Assembly: GCA_905178155.1 (NCBI GenBank)
Contig: CAJINV010000002.1
Location: forward strand, 2,312,998-2,376,997
DNA: 64,000 nucleotides
Reading direction: 5' to 3'
DNA from: Amoebophrya sp. A120
Lineage: Eukaryota; Sar; Dinophyceae; Syndiniales; Amoebophryaceae
The notes under the pieces were generated by a model. The model was not told where the DNA came from and made no database searches. It worked only from the letters and a program-made list of their open reading frames with translations. Below, piece by piece: positions 44,780-54,847 of this stretch. The translations under genes and the position numbers were made by a program. Position 1 is the stretch's first letter. Each line of letters opens with the position of its first letter.

Positions 44780-45594
44780 GGTTACAAGCATATCCCCCCT
44801 CGGGGACGATATTTCTGTTGCTTGACCAGCATCGCCAAACGAAACCGGGGGCAGGCAGAGCTTTCGAGACCGGCCACTAGATTGTTTGATACCCCGAAAG
44901 GAGGAAACTGCACTAGCTTGCTGCGCCGCTGCAATAAAAGCGCCGCCGCTTCGGGGGGGCAATGCAGCCACAAGGACCTGCGCGGCGCAAATGGGCTGTG
45001 GCTGAACGCGGAACCAGCAGCGCCCTGCCGCCCCGGGGCAACTAACAAAAAGCCCCGCCCGGGGAGGCGGGTATGGCAAGGAGCGGGGCCAGCGCGCGCG
45101 GCCGGCGCACGGGGTGCCTACACAAGGGCGGGCGCCGCCGTCCCACGCCCGCGCCCCCTTCCGATGGGAGGGGCGCGCGGCGGCCGGGCGCGCGCATGGC
45201 GGCGCCCGAAAACTCTGCGCCACAGTGCGGGCGGGCGCTGGCAGGAGGCCCGCGGCGCTGGGCAGGGCCCTGAATGGCCGGCCCACGGTTGGGGGTGCTG
45301 CGCACACTGCCAGCCCGTTAACCTTCTGCGCAAGGTCGCCACGCATCTTCGTCTCCTTCCTCCAGGGGCGGGGCGTCGTCAGTGAAAGGAATCCACCAAA
45401 GGCGGCACGCAGACGCCAAAACACACGAACGCGCGCGCCGCCCCGCATCGGCGAAGAGGCACAAAGGAAACGGGGGCGAGCGGGACGGAAGTCCCGGGAA
45501 ATGCCATGGAGAGCCGCCCACCACCCTCAGTCTTCGCACGCCTTCGCACCGCCTGCGAGATCAGAGACGTCGGGGGCCCACATTGTTAAGTAGC
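44780..45594. repeat. GC-rich island D
   Basis: A high-GC block with multi-frame shadow ORFs. It is followed by a pyrimidine-rich tail shared with island E (next entries). Edges are approximate. Confidence 0.6.
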
Positions 45595-45820
45595 CAGTCA
45601 CTAACTTTCCTGCTTCACTAAATTGACAAAAGAGGCGGGCCGCTTCAGGTCCTTACCTGCACTGTTCTCTCGTCTGTGGTGGCCTCAGTACACTTTACGC
45701 CGTCCTCTCTGACTCTGTCCCGTCCAGCCACTCTGATCTCTAGGGCACAACTAGCGGCACTCTGCGCTCGCACTGCTCCCGGCGCCGGCTACTACGAAAT
45801 TATGCAATCACGTCACTGGG
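45595..45820. repeat. Shared tail of GC-rich islands D and E (copy D)
   Basis: Ordered blocks are shared with 54168-54400: AGCCAG...CACT, CCTGCTTCAC, CTTAC-TGC, TCAGTACACTTTA, CTCTGTCCCGTC and CCGGCTACTA. By eye identity is moderate with small indels. This makes islands D and E members of one repeat family. Confidence 0.75.
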
Positions 45821-46136
45821 AGCAGAAAGTCGCACGAAAGCCATCGCAACTTCTCGTCGGGAAGCAGACCGTGATGTGTAGGGATACTTACGTACGTAAG
45901 TATCTCCTTCACTTCCGCAAGGAAACATGAATTTTTCGTTCGGAACTAAAGGTCTTTTTCTAGGAAACTGAAACAATTAGAGACATCTTCAGGTAAAACT
46001 GTTTTGGTTTCGATCAAAAAAATCTTCATCCTCACGAAGCTCCAAACAGGAAAAACCCGTGGTCGTTAGATGTGAGTTGAAAAATCCTTCAGTAGCCAGA
46101 AACCAGGCATGAGAAAATTCAGCTTCTTTGACATCA
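45821..46136. other. Spacer downstream of island D
   Basis: AT-rich 3' flank of the next gene. Nothing was recognised. Confidence 0.4.
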
Positions 46137-49100
46137 CTATGTTACAGCCTCACCGACATAACCCCTCCTCTTCTGAACATCGTCTTCTTCTCCACCTCCT
46201 CCTCCAGCGTTCTTTCCATTTTCCTTTCGCTTTTCCTTTTCCCGAACAAACAGCCCAGTCCCATTACTAGGTCCTTTTCCGTCGATCCCTATTAAAGTCC
46301 CGTGTTGTCGGTCCACCGGGTGCATCACCGGCGTTCCTCCGCTGGTGTCGTTAAAAGGTGCCCCGGATCCGTTTGTTCCGTAGTAATCAACACCTTCTCG
46401 ATAAACCCCGTCTAGACTTTCCTCTAACCCAGTCCCGTTATCAAAAGTAAAAATGTCTGGGTCTGGAAGAGTGCGCGATTTGTCATGCTGCTTTTCCATG
46501 ACCCATGGGGTCTGGAATGCAGGACCTAGCATGTGAGATTCTGCGAGACCTTTCTAATGCCTATCCTGCATGAGAAACTCGCTCCCGACTTGGTCAAAAC
46601 TGGACGACTTTTGGTAATCATGCAACACAGATTCAGATTTTTGCATGCTGCAGATTTAGCATAACAAGTTGCAATCTTCCAGACCCAGACATTTTTATAT
46701 TTGATACCCATCCACGTTTCCCGATTCCTCCGGGGTTGCCGCGTCTTCGCTACTTGTATCAAATGTAAAAATGTCTGGGTCTGGAAGAGTGCAAGTTTGT
46801 CATGCTTGTCTAGCATAACTCTTAAATCTGTTATGCACGTTACCCAAGAGCTCCATTTTTCTGTGATGCAGAAACGCAGTTTGTCATGCAGAATAGGCAA
46901 CACCTGGAATCTCAGAAACTTGTCATGCTGAGCCAGCATTTGTGGCCTCATCATGAGACGCCACCCAGCATCACAAGTTTCCAGACCCAGACATTTTTGC
47001 ATTTGATAACTTGCCGCCGAATCGTAAGCTGTTTCGTTGGTCTCGTTTTTGTTTTGATTTCTCCTCCGCCCCCGCCTGGAAGAAGTAGAAAGAGACTTCT
47101 TCTCATTTTGCAAAAGCAGCGCCGCCTCGTGCATCACCACTTGACTCTCGCCAAACTCCTCATCCTGCGGGTTCTCCGCGTCAACATTCCCGGAGAGCCA
47201 GTCCAAAGTTGCGTTTGCGATTGGGTGAATGCCCGCGATTTTATCGTATGCGTAGTTGATGGCAAGTTCGACAAGTTGCAGAACTGGATCTTGGGACGTA
47301 TCGAGTTTGGGGACCTCGTCAGCAGAAGAAGATTTCTTTTCATCTGCAGAAGCGCTATCTCCTTCAGAGCCTGCTGCTGTTTTCTCTTTATCGTCTTCTG
47401 CTTCTGATTTCTTTTTCTTCGGTTTTATTTCGCTACCCTCGCTTTCATCTTTTTCAGACGACGCAGGCGCAGCAGCTTCTTTGTCATCTTTTTTCGACGT
47501 TTTTTTATCTGCTGTGTCCACTTCATTTGCTCCGTTTTCCTTCTCCGTTGCGGCTAGCTTTTCCACCTCTACGTGTACGTCCTCCCCCTCGCCCCAGGTT
47601 GCGGATACATTAATAGCGGCTGTAGCATTACTATTTTCCTCGAAAGCTGCGCCGGCTGCTGCTGTGTCATTCGAAGGTGCACCCCCGCCGTCGAGGTCAA
47701 AGGACGCAGTCGCAGTTACGTTCTGTTGAAGGTCAAAGGATGCAGTCGCAGCACTTGAAGCGGCAGCCTCTGCGGTTGCGTTGCTGTCGACAGACGCTGT
47801 GTCGCCTTCGGTGCTGTTGGAAGCTTCTGCAGCTGTGTCTGCTGCTGCTGTTGGGTTCGTTGCGTTTGCAGCTTCAGTTTCTTCCGCTTTATCGTCATCA
47901 GTTTGAACACTCGTCGTTTTCTTTTCCTTGTTCTCACTACTTCGCCTAGAAAGCTGTGAAGCTTCTGCGTCGTTCTTGACGAGCACCTTCTTTTCGTTCA
48001 GAGATGACGATGAGCTATGGTCGTTTTCTTGCTGTTTCAGCGGAGTGCTGACCTTATGGTGGAGGTGGTCTTTTCCGCGGCTAAAGCCGTCTTCTACCTC
48101 TTCTGGATTCTGCCGTTTCAGTTCGTCACGCGAAGAAGGAGATGCTGTTGCTTTTGCTGTGTCAACAGGTGATGAGATTGCTTCTCGTGCTGGTGCAACT
48201 CCAACGCCAACCTCCTTAGCTGCCTTATTCTCCGTACTTCTCAGCCGGATGACCCCCGCTTGCGGATCCGGATTACTAAAATGCGGAGGGCGACGTATTT
48301 CTTCTGGAGCTGCTGCTGCTGTAGCATCGGGTTGCTGTGGTTTTCTGCTTGTTTTCGCAGCAACATCTCGCATTTTTCCTGATCCTGCGCCACGCTTTCT
48401 CGCGAACAAATACCCCTCGGTACTGTTGTCCGCAGCTTCTTCGCTCCCACCGCCTTCTGCTGTCTCCGTTTCGTTTCCACCACTACCCCCTTCTGTCGCA
48501 TTGCCACCATCCCCACCACCTTCCGTCGCATTATTTCCACCCCCTCCGTCACCACCTTCTGTGGCATTTTCCCCAGAACCTGCTTCCGAGCCTTCTTCCT
48601 CTGCTCCCGTCTCCACCGCCGCCTCTCCCGGCGCAGCGGTCGTGGTAAAATTCGCCAGTGCCGGGTATGACCCGCTCAAACGTTACAATCTCAAACGTTA
48701 CACTAGAATTATGGAAATCTGTGATGCAGGAGTGCACGATCTAGCCGACTCTCATAGGATTGCGCATGACAAGTTCCGGAGCCCCAAACCCCACTACAAA
48801 AATCCGGCAAAATTTGTATTGCAGAAAGTGGAACGCTGTGCGACTCTGTCATGCTCATCATGCAAGACAGGTCTCAGATTCTATTGTAACGTTTGAGATT
48901 GTAACACCTGAGCGGGTTATACCGGAATGGTTTCGACCGGGCGCATCGCCACGAGCATCGCCTCCATTTCCTCGTCTAACGCCGTGAATTTTTCCGTGTC
49001 CTCCGCCACCTCATCGCAATACAGCTGGCCAAACCCGGTTATGCTCCCCTTGTTGCACAACAACCGCGTTTCCTTGTATTTCAGCTGCACCCCGTTATCA

Positions 49101-52100
49101 CAGCTCGCACGCGGCTTCTTCACATCCCAGGCCGGCGCAACCATGCTCCCGCTCATGAAATCCAGCCCTGCCGCTGTCAACGCCGCGTCATCCTCCATGT
49201 CCGTGAGCTCGTCTGCGCAATCCGGGGACTCCTCGGGCAATTTTGTGCCCAACGGCGCTTCCAACTTTGCTTCCTCGTACATGTTATGCAGTGCAAATAT
49301 GTCTGGGTCTGCCGGGTTGCAACTTGTCATGCTGACTCTGGACTGTGAAAAAATCTGTGTTGCATTGTTGCCAAAACTTGTCCACTTTTGACCAATTTGC
49401 GAGGAAGTTTCTCATGGGGGCTAGGCATGAGAAAGATCTCACAGAATCTGTCATGCTATGCGCTGCACGCCAGACCTCATGGGTCATGGAAAACCTGCAT
49501 GACAAGTTCCCCAATCTTCCAGACCAAGACATATTTGCATGGGATACATGTAGTGGCAAACGCGATACCGCAGACAATCCGACGCGTACCCCACCACCCC
49601 ACCGTTGTGCTCCGCACACCCGGGTATGCATTGTAAATAGGTCATCTGGGTCTGAAAGAATGCGAACCTGTGATGCGCATTTCACAACTACGCACTCAAA
49701 TTTTTAATGCATAGGCAGCAAAAGATGCCCATTTCCTACCACTAAAATGGGGCGGGATTTGTCATGCGGATTAAGTAGGCAATGCGAAAGATTCTCGAAA
49801 TCTGTGATGCTAGGGCTTCCATGACAGACCTTCTGCGTCATGCAAAAACAGCATGACTTCCAGACCCAGACATATTTGCATTGGATACCGGGTGCCGTGC
49901 CACAAGTACCCATGCAGTCGTACGTTCTGGCCAACTTCGCATCTTCAGAATGATCGGGCGAGTCCTTATCCAGTGCAAAAGCACCGTGCTCGTAGTAATT
50001 GCAGTCATGCAACACAGATCCACCCTTTCGTTCCTACGCTAAACCAGCATGACAGATTCCATTTGTTGTAAATGCTGACGCAAAAATTGTATTGCAATTA
50101 CTACTATTTACGCTGCTTTTGCAATCCATAGTCCTCGCCGCCGGACAAAACCAGTTGTGCTTCTCCCCAGCACTCGCCCGCGTACATCAAAATTTCGTAG
50201 CACTTGCTCTCGCACTTCGTGAATTCCGTCCGCTCGCACTTTCCGTCGGATTCATCGTAAAAAGAATTCGCCTCAAACCCCTCCTGACTCGTCGGCATCC
50301 CGAGCTGCGCCCCGTCAAACTGTACAATGTACTCCACACCTTCGTGGTAATCCCGGTGCGGGTCAATGTAGCCATTCATCGCGCTGCAAACGTTATTCCC
50401 CGCGAGAAGTTTCCTATGTAGCGCGTTGTGCTCGTAAAAACCGCAGGGTTTTATCCGGGTTAGGTCGCAGTTGTCCGACTTCCCCTCTTCAATATTACTG
50501 ATGGAACAGGGCGGCTTTCTTCTCAAACACGTGCCCGCCGGATCCCGTTTGCCGTCGTCATCCTTGCCGTCCGCATGCAGTTCCCCGATACTACGAAGCT
50601 CGTCGTACTTTTGCTTCACCATATCCGCGCTCGGCTCGGTACGATTCACACTGCGTGGCGTGGGAACTACGGACTTCTCCTCTGATGTGCCAGCACCGGC
50701 TGATGTGTTGTTACCCCCAGCTCCTTGTTCCTCGTCGGAAGCTCCTGCTAGTTCAGTGCCGTTGCCAGCACCGGAGAGGACATCAGCATCTTCTGTGCCA
50801 TTGGCACTCCCGTCTGTACCGTTTGTGGCGTTGTTCCCGCCATCAGGTGTGGCAGCCGCGTCTCCTTCTTCAACACCATCTGCGGCACCAGCGGCGGTGT
50901 CGGTGCCTGCTTCTGCGTCGGTGCCCCCTTCCGCATCGGTGCCTCCTTCCGTATCGGCGCCTCCTTCCGCATCGGTGCCTCCTTCCGCGTCGGCGCCTCC
51001 TGCTGCGTCGGCGACTGCTTCTTCGCCGTCGGCGCCTGCTTCCGCCTCGGCGCCTGCTTCCGCCCCGGCGCCTGCTTCCGCCTCGGCGCCTGCTTCCGCC
51101 TCGGCGCCTGCTTCTGCGTCGGTGCCTGCTTCTGCGTCGGTGCCTGCTTCCCCCTCGGCGCCTGCTTCTGCGTTGGTGCCTGCTTCCGCATCGGCGCCTC
51201 CTTCCGCATCGGCGCCTGCTTCTGCGTCGGTGCCTGCTGCGTCTTCTACTTCTTCCGTCGCTTTTTCAACGTCTTTTCCTACCTCAAACGCCAGCTCCTC
51301 GCTATTCTTTATCTTTTCCCCAACTTGAAATCCTAACTTCTCCGTCTTCTCCTCGCCACTTGACACTGCAAAATTCGCTTTGCCGACAACCGGTTGGATT
51401 TTGATGTGACTTTTTCTGACGTCCGGCACTATTTTCACGGTCGCCCCCGGATCGTTCATTTGGTTCTTCGGGTAGATTTGAAACTCCCGTCGGTCGGTCG
51501 GTGCGTTCTTCGGCCGGGAGACCCATCCAGATGATGAATCCGTATGCTTTTTTAAGTTCGGGTCGTGAACCTTCACTTTTGAACTTTTCCTATTCGGCTT
51601 TACTCTAATCCCGTTGTTCTTCTGATCCGGAGAGATGTTGAAGATTTTATTCTCCTCCGCAGCGCGGATCTTCACCTTGCTGTTTCTTTCCCTCGGAGCG
51701 ACGGTGAATTCGAAATTTTGTTGTTGTTTTGGCCTGTCCGAGTCTGGTTCCGGGTCTGGTTCGGCTTCATCTTTCCGACGGGCGGCCATGATTTGCACTG
51801 GGATGTTGTCGTCGTCGTCGTCCGCGAGAAAAGAGGAGGCGGAGGACTCGGTTGTTGTTTTACTCCTATGTTCCCGAAGATGAGAACTCGTAGTTCTTCG
51901 TGTGCTGGTGGCCAATCGTCGCGCAGCTGCGGCGGTGCTGTCCAACCGCTCTGCAGTAGTCAACTTTGGATGATCTTCAAGTTCAACGTAGGCGCTCAGG
52001 AAGAAATAGAAGTAGGAAAACGTCGTGCAAACGTGGCGGACAATGTTCTTCGTTTGTGAGGATCGTAGCCGTAGCAGTCGAGCACGACGGAGGAGTGATG

Positions 52101-52107
52101 GTGGCAT
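46137..52107 (-). CDS. Large secreted or membrane protein with acidic Ala/Glu/Gly repeats, Cys module and NAT sequons
   Basis: Exons 52107-50131, 49966-49888, 49624-49547, 49284-48922, 48665-47009, 46756-46707 and 46438-46137 give 1,491 residues. All six introners obey the five-base rule, so this is one gene rather than three ORFs. The ATG at 52107 is followed by a basic leader and a hydrophobic segment (FSYFYFFLSAYV). Then come an SSGWVSRPKN motif shared with the gene to the left, and an E-A-G-A-D/T-A tandem repeat. A cysteine-rich module spans exons 1-4 (CLRRKPPCSI, KPCGFYEHNAL, CESKCYEILMYAGECWGEAQ, then DCMGTCGTAPG and CDNGVQL). The next region is Gly-rich with many N-A-T sequons, followed by an acidic Ala/Glu-rich tail. 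No known family was recognised. Confidence 0.78.
46439..46706. mobile_element. Introner, TGTCTGGGTCTGG family
   Basis: It starts TATCAAAAGTAAAAATG and ends TTTTTATATTTGATA. The flanks CCCGT and CCCAT match at 4 of 5. It is the last intron of the 46137-52107 gene. Confidence 0.88.
46757..47008. mobile_element. Introner, TGTCTGGGTCTGG family
   Basis: It starts TATCAAATGTAAAAATG and ends TTTTTGCATTTGATA, with a perfect duplication ACTTG. Only 50 bp of sequence, including both flanking duplications, separate it from the previous introner. Confidence 0.92.
48666..48921. mobile_element. Introner with long terminal repeats, AACGTTACAATCTC type
   Basis: Both tips read TATRACCCGCTCA and then share TTACAATCTCAAACGTTACA, an inverted repeat of more than 35 bp that is longer than in other families. 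The flanks are CCGGG and CCGGA. The only member in this window, in an intron of the 46137-52107 gene. Confidence 0.88.
49285..49546. mobile_element. Introner, TGTCTGGGTCTGG family
   Basis: It starts TATGCAGTGCAAATATG and ends ATATTTGCATGGGATA, with a perfect duplication CATGT. Confidence 0.92.
49625..49887. mobile_element. Introner, TGTCTGGGTCTGG family
   Basis: It starts TATGCATTGTAAATAGG and ends ATATTTGCATTGGATA, with a perfect duplication CCGGG. Confidence 0.9.
49967..50130. mobile_element. Introner, CAAAAGTATCG family
   Basis: It starts TATCCAGTGCAAAAGCA and ends CTTTTGCAATCCATA, with a perfect duplication GTCCT. Confidence 0.9.
50880..51245. repeat. 18-bp-type minisatellite encoding acidic Ala/Glu/Gly repeats
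   Basis: Tandem units such as GCGCCTGCTTCCGCCTCG within exon 1 of the 46137-52107 gene. On the coding strand they translate as variants of E-A-G-A-D-A. The antisense and shifted frames are also open, producing long shadow ORFs. Confidence 0.9.
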
Positions 52108-52489
52108 CTTCGACCTGACGCAGATCAAATAGCTTCCCTTTCCCTTGTAGTTAGAGGAGACCACCTTGGCCAGTCGTGCGCTCTATCTTGCGCGGGAAAT
52201 CATGGCAGAAAAGAATAGAAAAGCAATGGCGTGTCTGTATACACGAAAGAAATGACAAGCATCGAAAGGCGGCGACGGCCCGCACATGCTTGCCCCTTGC
52301 TCTCATCCACAGTAAACACTATCTCTCGACGAAGCTGGCACCAGGTGTGTATCCAAGAAGCGCTCTCCATGGAAAGGACAGCTACTCACTGCAGACGGAC
52401 ACACGGCATCAGGCTTTGACTTTGAGCCCAACCTTAGGGTTGGAAGCACAACATTTTTGCTTTGTCTGCATAAAGGACAGAGAGAAATG
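52108..52489. other. Upstream flank of the 46137-52107 gene
   Basis: Normal-composition spacer before GC-rich island E. No gene was recognised. Confidence 0.4.
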
Positions 52490-54165
52490 AAACTCAGAGG
52501 TGAGGCCGGCCGCTACTTGGCTAGGCAAATGGCCATGGCGCCAAGTGCGGCGCGCGGAGTGCGTCTGCGGGCCCAGTGCCGCGGCGCCGAAAATAAATCA
52601 ATGCTCAGGCAGGCCCGGCCGGCCGGCCGGCGCACTACGGCCGGCCCGGGGCCGTGAAACAGGCCGCGCCCGGGCCTGCCACACATACGGGCGCGAAAGC
52701 CTTGCGGGGCCCGCCCGCCGCGCGGGCCGACGCGCCAGCCGGGCGGCGGGGATGCATGGGGCGGGCGGCCCGGCGGGAGAAGGGGCGCGCGCGGCGTCGC
52801 AATGTCTGGCAGACACGCACAAAGCAAGCAGGCAGAGCGCTCGCCGGCCCGGGCGGGCGCTTGGATCCATGCGAGCGGGGCGCTTTGGCCGGCGACGGTG
52901 TTCCTTCGGCGGCCGTCATTTCGGGTCGAGTCTTTCACCGGCAAAAGCACGCCGATGAGCCGGCTCGGCGAGGCGCGCGGCCCCGAATATGCCCCGGGCC
53001 CCCCCGCCCGTTTGGGTGGGATCGCCGGCAACCTCGCCGGCACAGCCATCCTGCCCCGACCGGCGAAGCAAGAGCAGGCCAAGGCCTGCGCGACGGACGC
53101 CGACAAGCGAAGGCCCGCCCACGCGATCTTTCCGCCGCCATCTTTTTTCGCAAACTACACAGGGCGAACGCGCGAAAAAGCGCCAGCGCGTTCATTTTCT
53201 TTGCACACACTCAAGCTGCCCCAGAAAGATTGACATTGCAAAAAAGCCGCTCTCTTCTGCCTCTCTTTCCAGAAATGGCATCACGTAGAGACTGTGCAGG
53301 AGAATGACATGGCCGCACGGCGTTTCTGCGCCCTCATTCTCACTCAAAACTAGCTCTCGACACTGCAACACATGACCACCTCAGCTCCTTTGTACGTATC
53401 ATGAGAAGGAAAAAACTGCAGACAGACGACCACACACAATTCAGATCCTCCTCGGGAACGCAACCTCTGTTGCTTAGCCGGTTGGGATGCACTTTTGAAT
53501 GAGCCACAGCAGCCACACAGATTGACAGCACGGCCGCTAACTTCATAAGTAGTTCCGGCGGCGGTGGCGGTGGCTGCGCGCCGAGTGTGCGGGAGGGCCG
53601 CCCGCTGCGCCGCCGAAGGTGCTCCCGCTTGTTGGGAGGGCCCACACATCCATGAATGGGGGCCCGGCGCAAACCTAACCGGCTAGGGCCCACTGGCCAC
53701 CAGGGCGACAGCCGTGCCGGCCTTACGACAGGCAAACCCCGCGGATACATGCAGAGGGCGCGCGGCGGCGGCGCCGCGGCCCGGGGGACACGCGCACGCG
53801 ACTAGGCCGGGGCGCCCAGGGAAGAAAGCCAGCGGCAACCGAGGGGCGGGCGGGGCAAGCGGGGCTTCCTCTTTCGGCTAATTTCGACTTTAGCGCCAGC
53901 TTTCGCGGCCGCGCCCGGTGTAATGTCCGTATCCGGCGCCGTGCTTCCGGAGGCGGTGACACTGCCACCAGGCTCGCTGTGGGCTGCCTGCAACCTCCAG
54001 GGGCGTGGCGCAGTCGCGCAAGCTTGCGGCTCCTGTCCTGCGGAGACGGACAGAAGAGAGCAGCGCGAGGGCAGAGACCAAGGCGGCAGCCCCGGTCGAC
54101 GCTGTGCAGAGCCACCCCCGCCACAGTCTTCGTCTGCCTTGTTCGCGTCGGTCGGCGTTATTGAA
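52490..54165. repeat. GC-rich island E
   Basis: A high-GC block with GGCCGGCCGG-type runs and shadow ORFs in most frames. It ends in the tail shared with island D. No recognisable protein was found. Confidence 0.6.
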
Positions 54166-54167
54166 TA

Positions 54168-54400
54168 CTAGCCAGACACTTGCAGTTTCCCTGCTTCACA
54201 CACTAGATCGACGCAAATCTATGTCGGTCAACCTCAAGCCCTTACTTGCGCTTGTCCCTCGTCCGTCTCAGTACACTTTACACTTTGCCCCGTCTCTGTC
54301 CCGTCTACTCTCTCTGCTCTCTACGGCAAAAATGCCTGCAGATTACGGGACCGGCACCGGCTACTATGGAAGTAGCAAGCTGCGATCACTTGGCCAGCGG
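54168..54400. repeat. Shared tail of GC-rich islands D and E (copy E)
   Basis: Counterpart of 45595-45820, with the same ordered blocks including TCAGTACACTTTA and CACCGGCTACTA. Confidence 0.75.
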
Positions 54401-54847
54401 TTGCTTATTTCGCACACCTGGCTAGCGTGCTGCTGATTTATCCTCATGAAAGTAGACGTTCATGTTCATTTATTGAAAAAAACTGAAACGCAATGTGACG
54501 CAGTTACCATTCCGAACCATCTCACAATACAAAGCAACTGCTCCGCTCTGCGTAGCGTAGCTGTGCTCATGTGTGGCTTTTTCGTGGTGTCGCATGACAA
54601 ACATATAAAATTTGATCCTGTATTCTCGGCTATTGAAATCCTACATGAAAATTGTATACGATTCGAACTTGGTGTGACTACAAGCATTCTTCTTGAAAAT
54701 CTAAATGATTGCGAGTTGTAAAATAAGTGTATCTATTCCTATTGAGACCCCTTAACCCCTCTATTGAAAAAAGTGTACAAAAACCCCTCCTTCTCTCCTC
54801 CTCTTTCTCCGTCCCACCACCCTACCTCCACCGGCCCAGTAGCTACT
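54401..54847. other. Spacer between island E and the last gene
   Basis: AT-rich 3' flank. Two overlapping short ORFs (54446-54721 plus, 54466-54687 minus) have no recognisable character. Confidence 0.4.

Noticed and set aside
50471-51328. 285-residue plus-strand Ser/Ala/Pro ORF
   Set aside because: Antisense shadow of the repeat-encoding exon of the 46137-52107 gene; introners and frame continuity support the minus strand.
48922-52107. Three separate genes for the ORFs at 50104-52164, 48917-49330 and 46526-48679
   Set aside because: Removing the introners with one duplication each joins all of them in a single frame of 1,492 codons.
7560-54165. Bacterial contamination or a chimeric assembly as the source of the GC-rich islands
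   Set aside because: One such block is nested in an introner with a target duplication, and islands D and E share a repeat tail, which fits resident DNA better; long reads would settle it.
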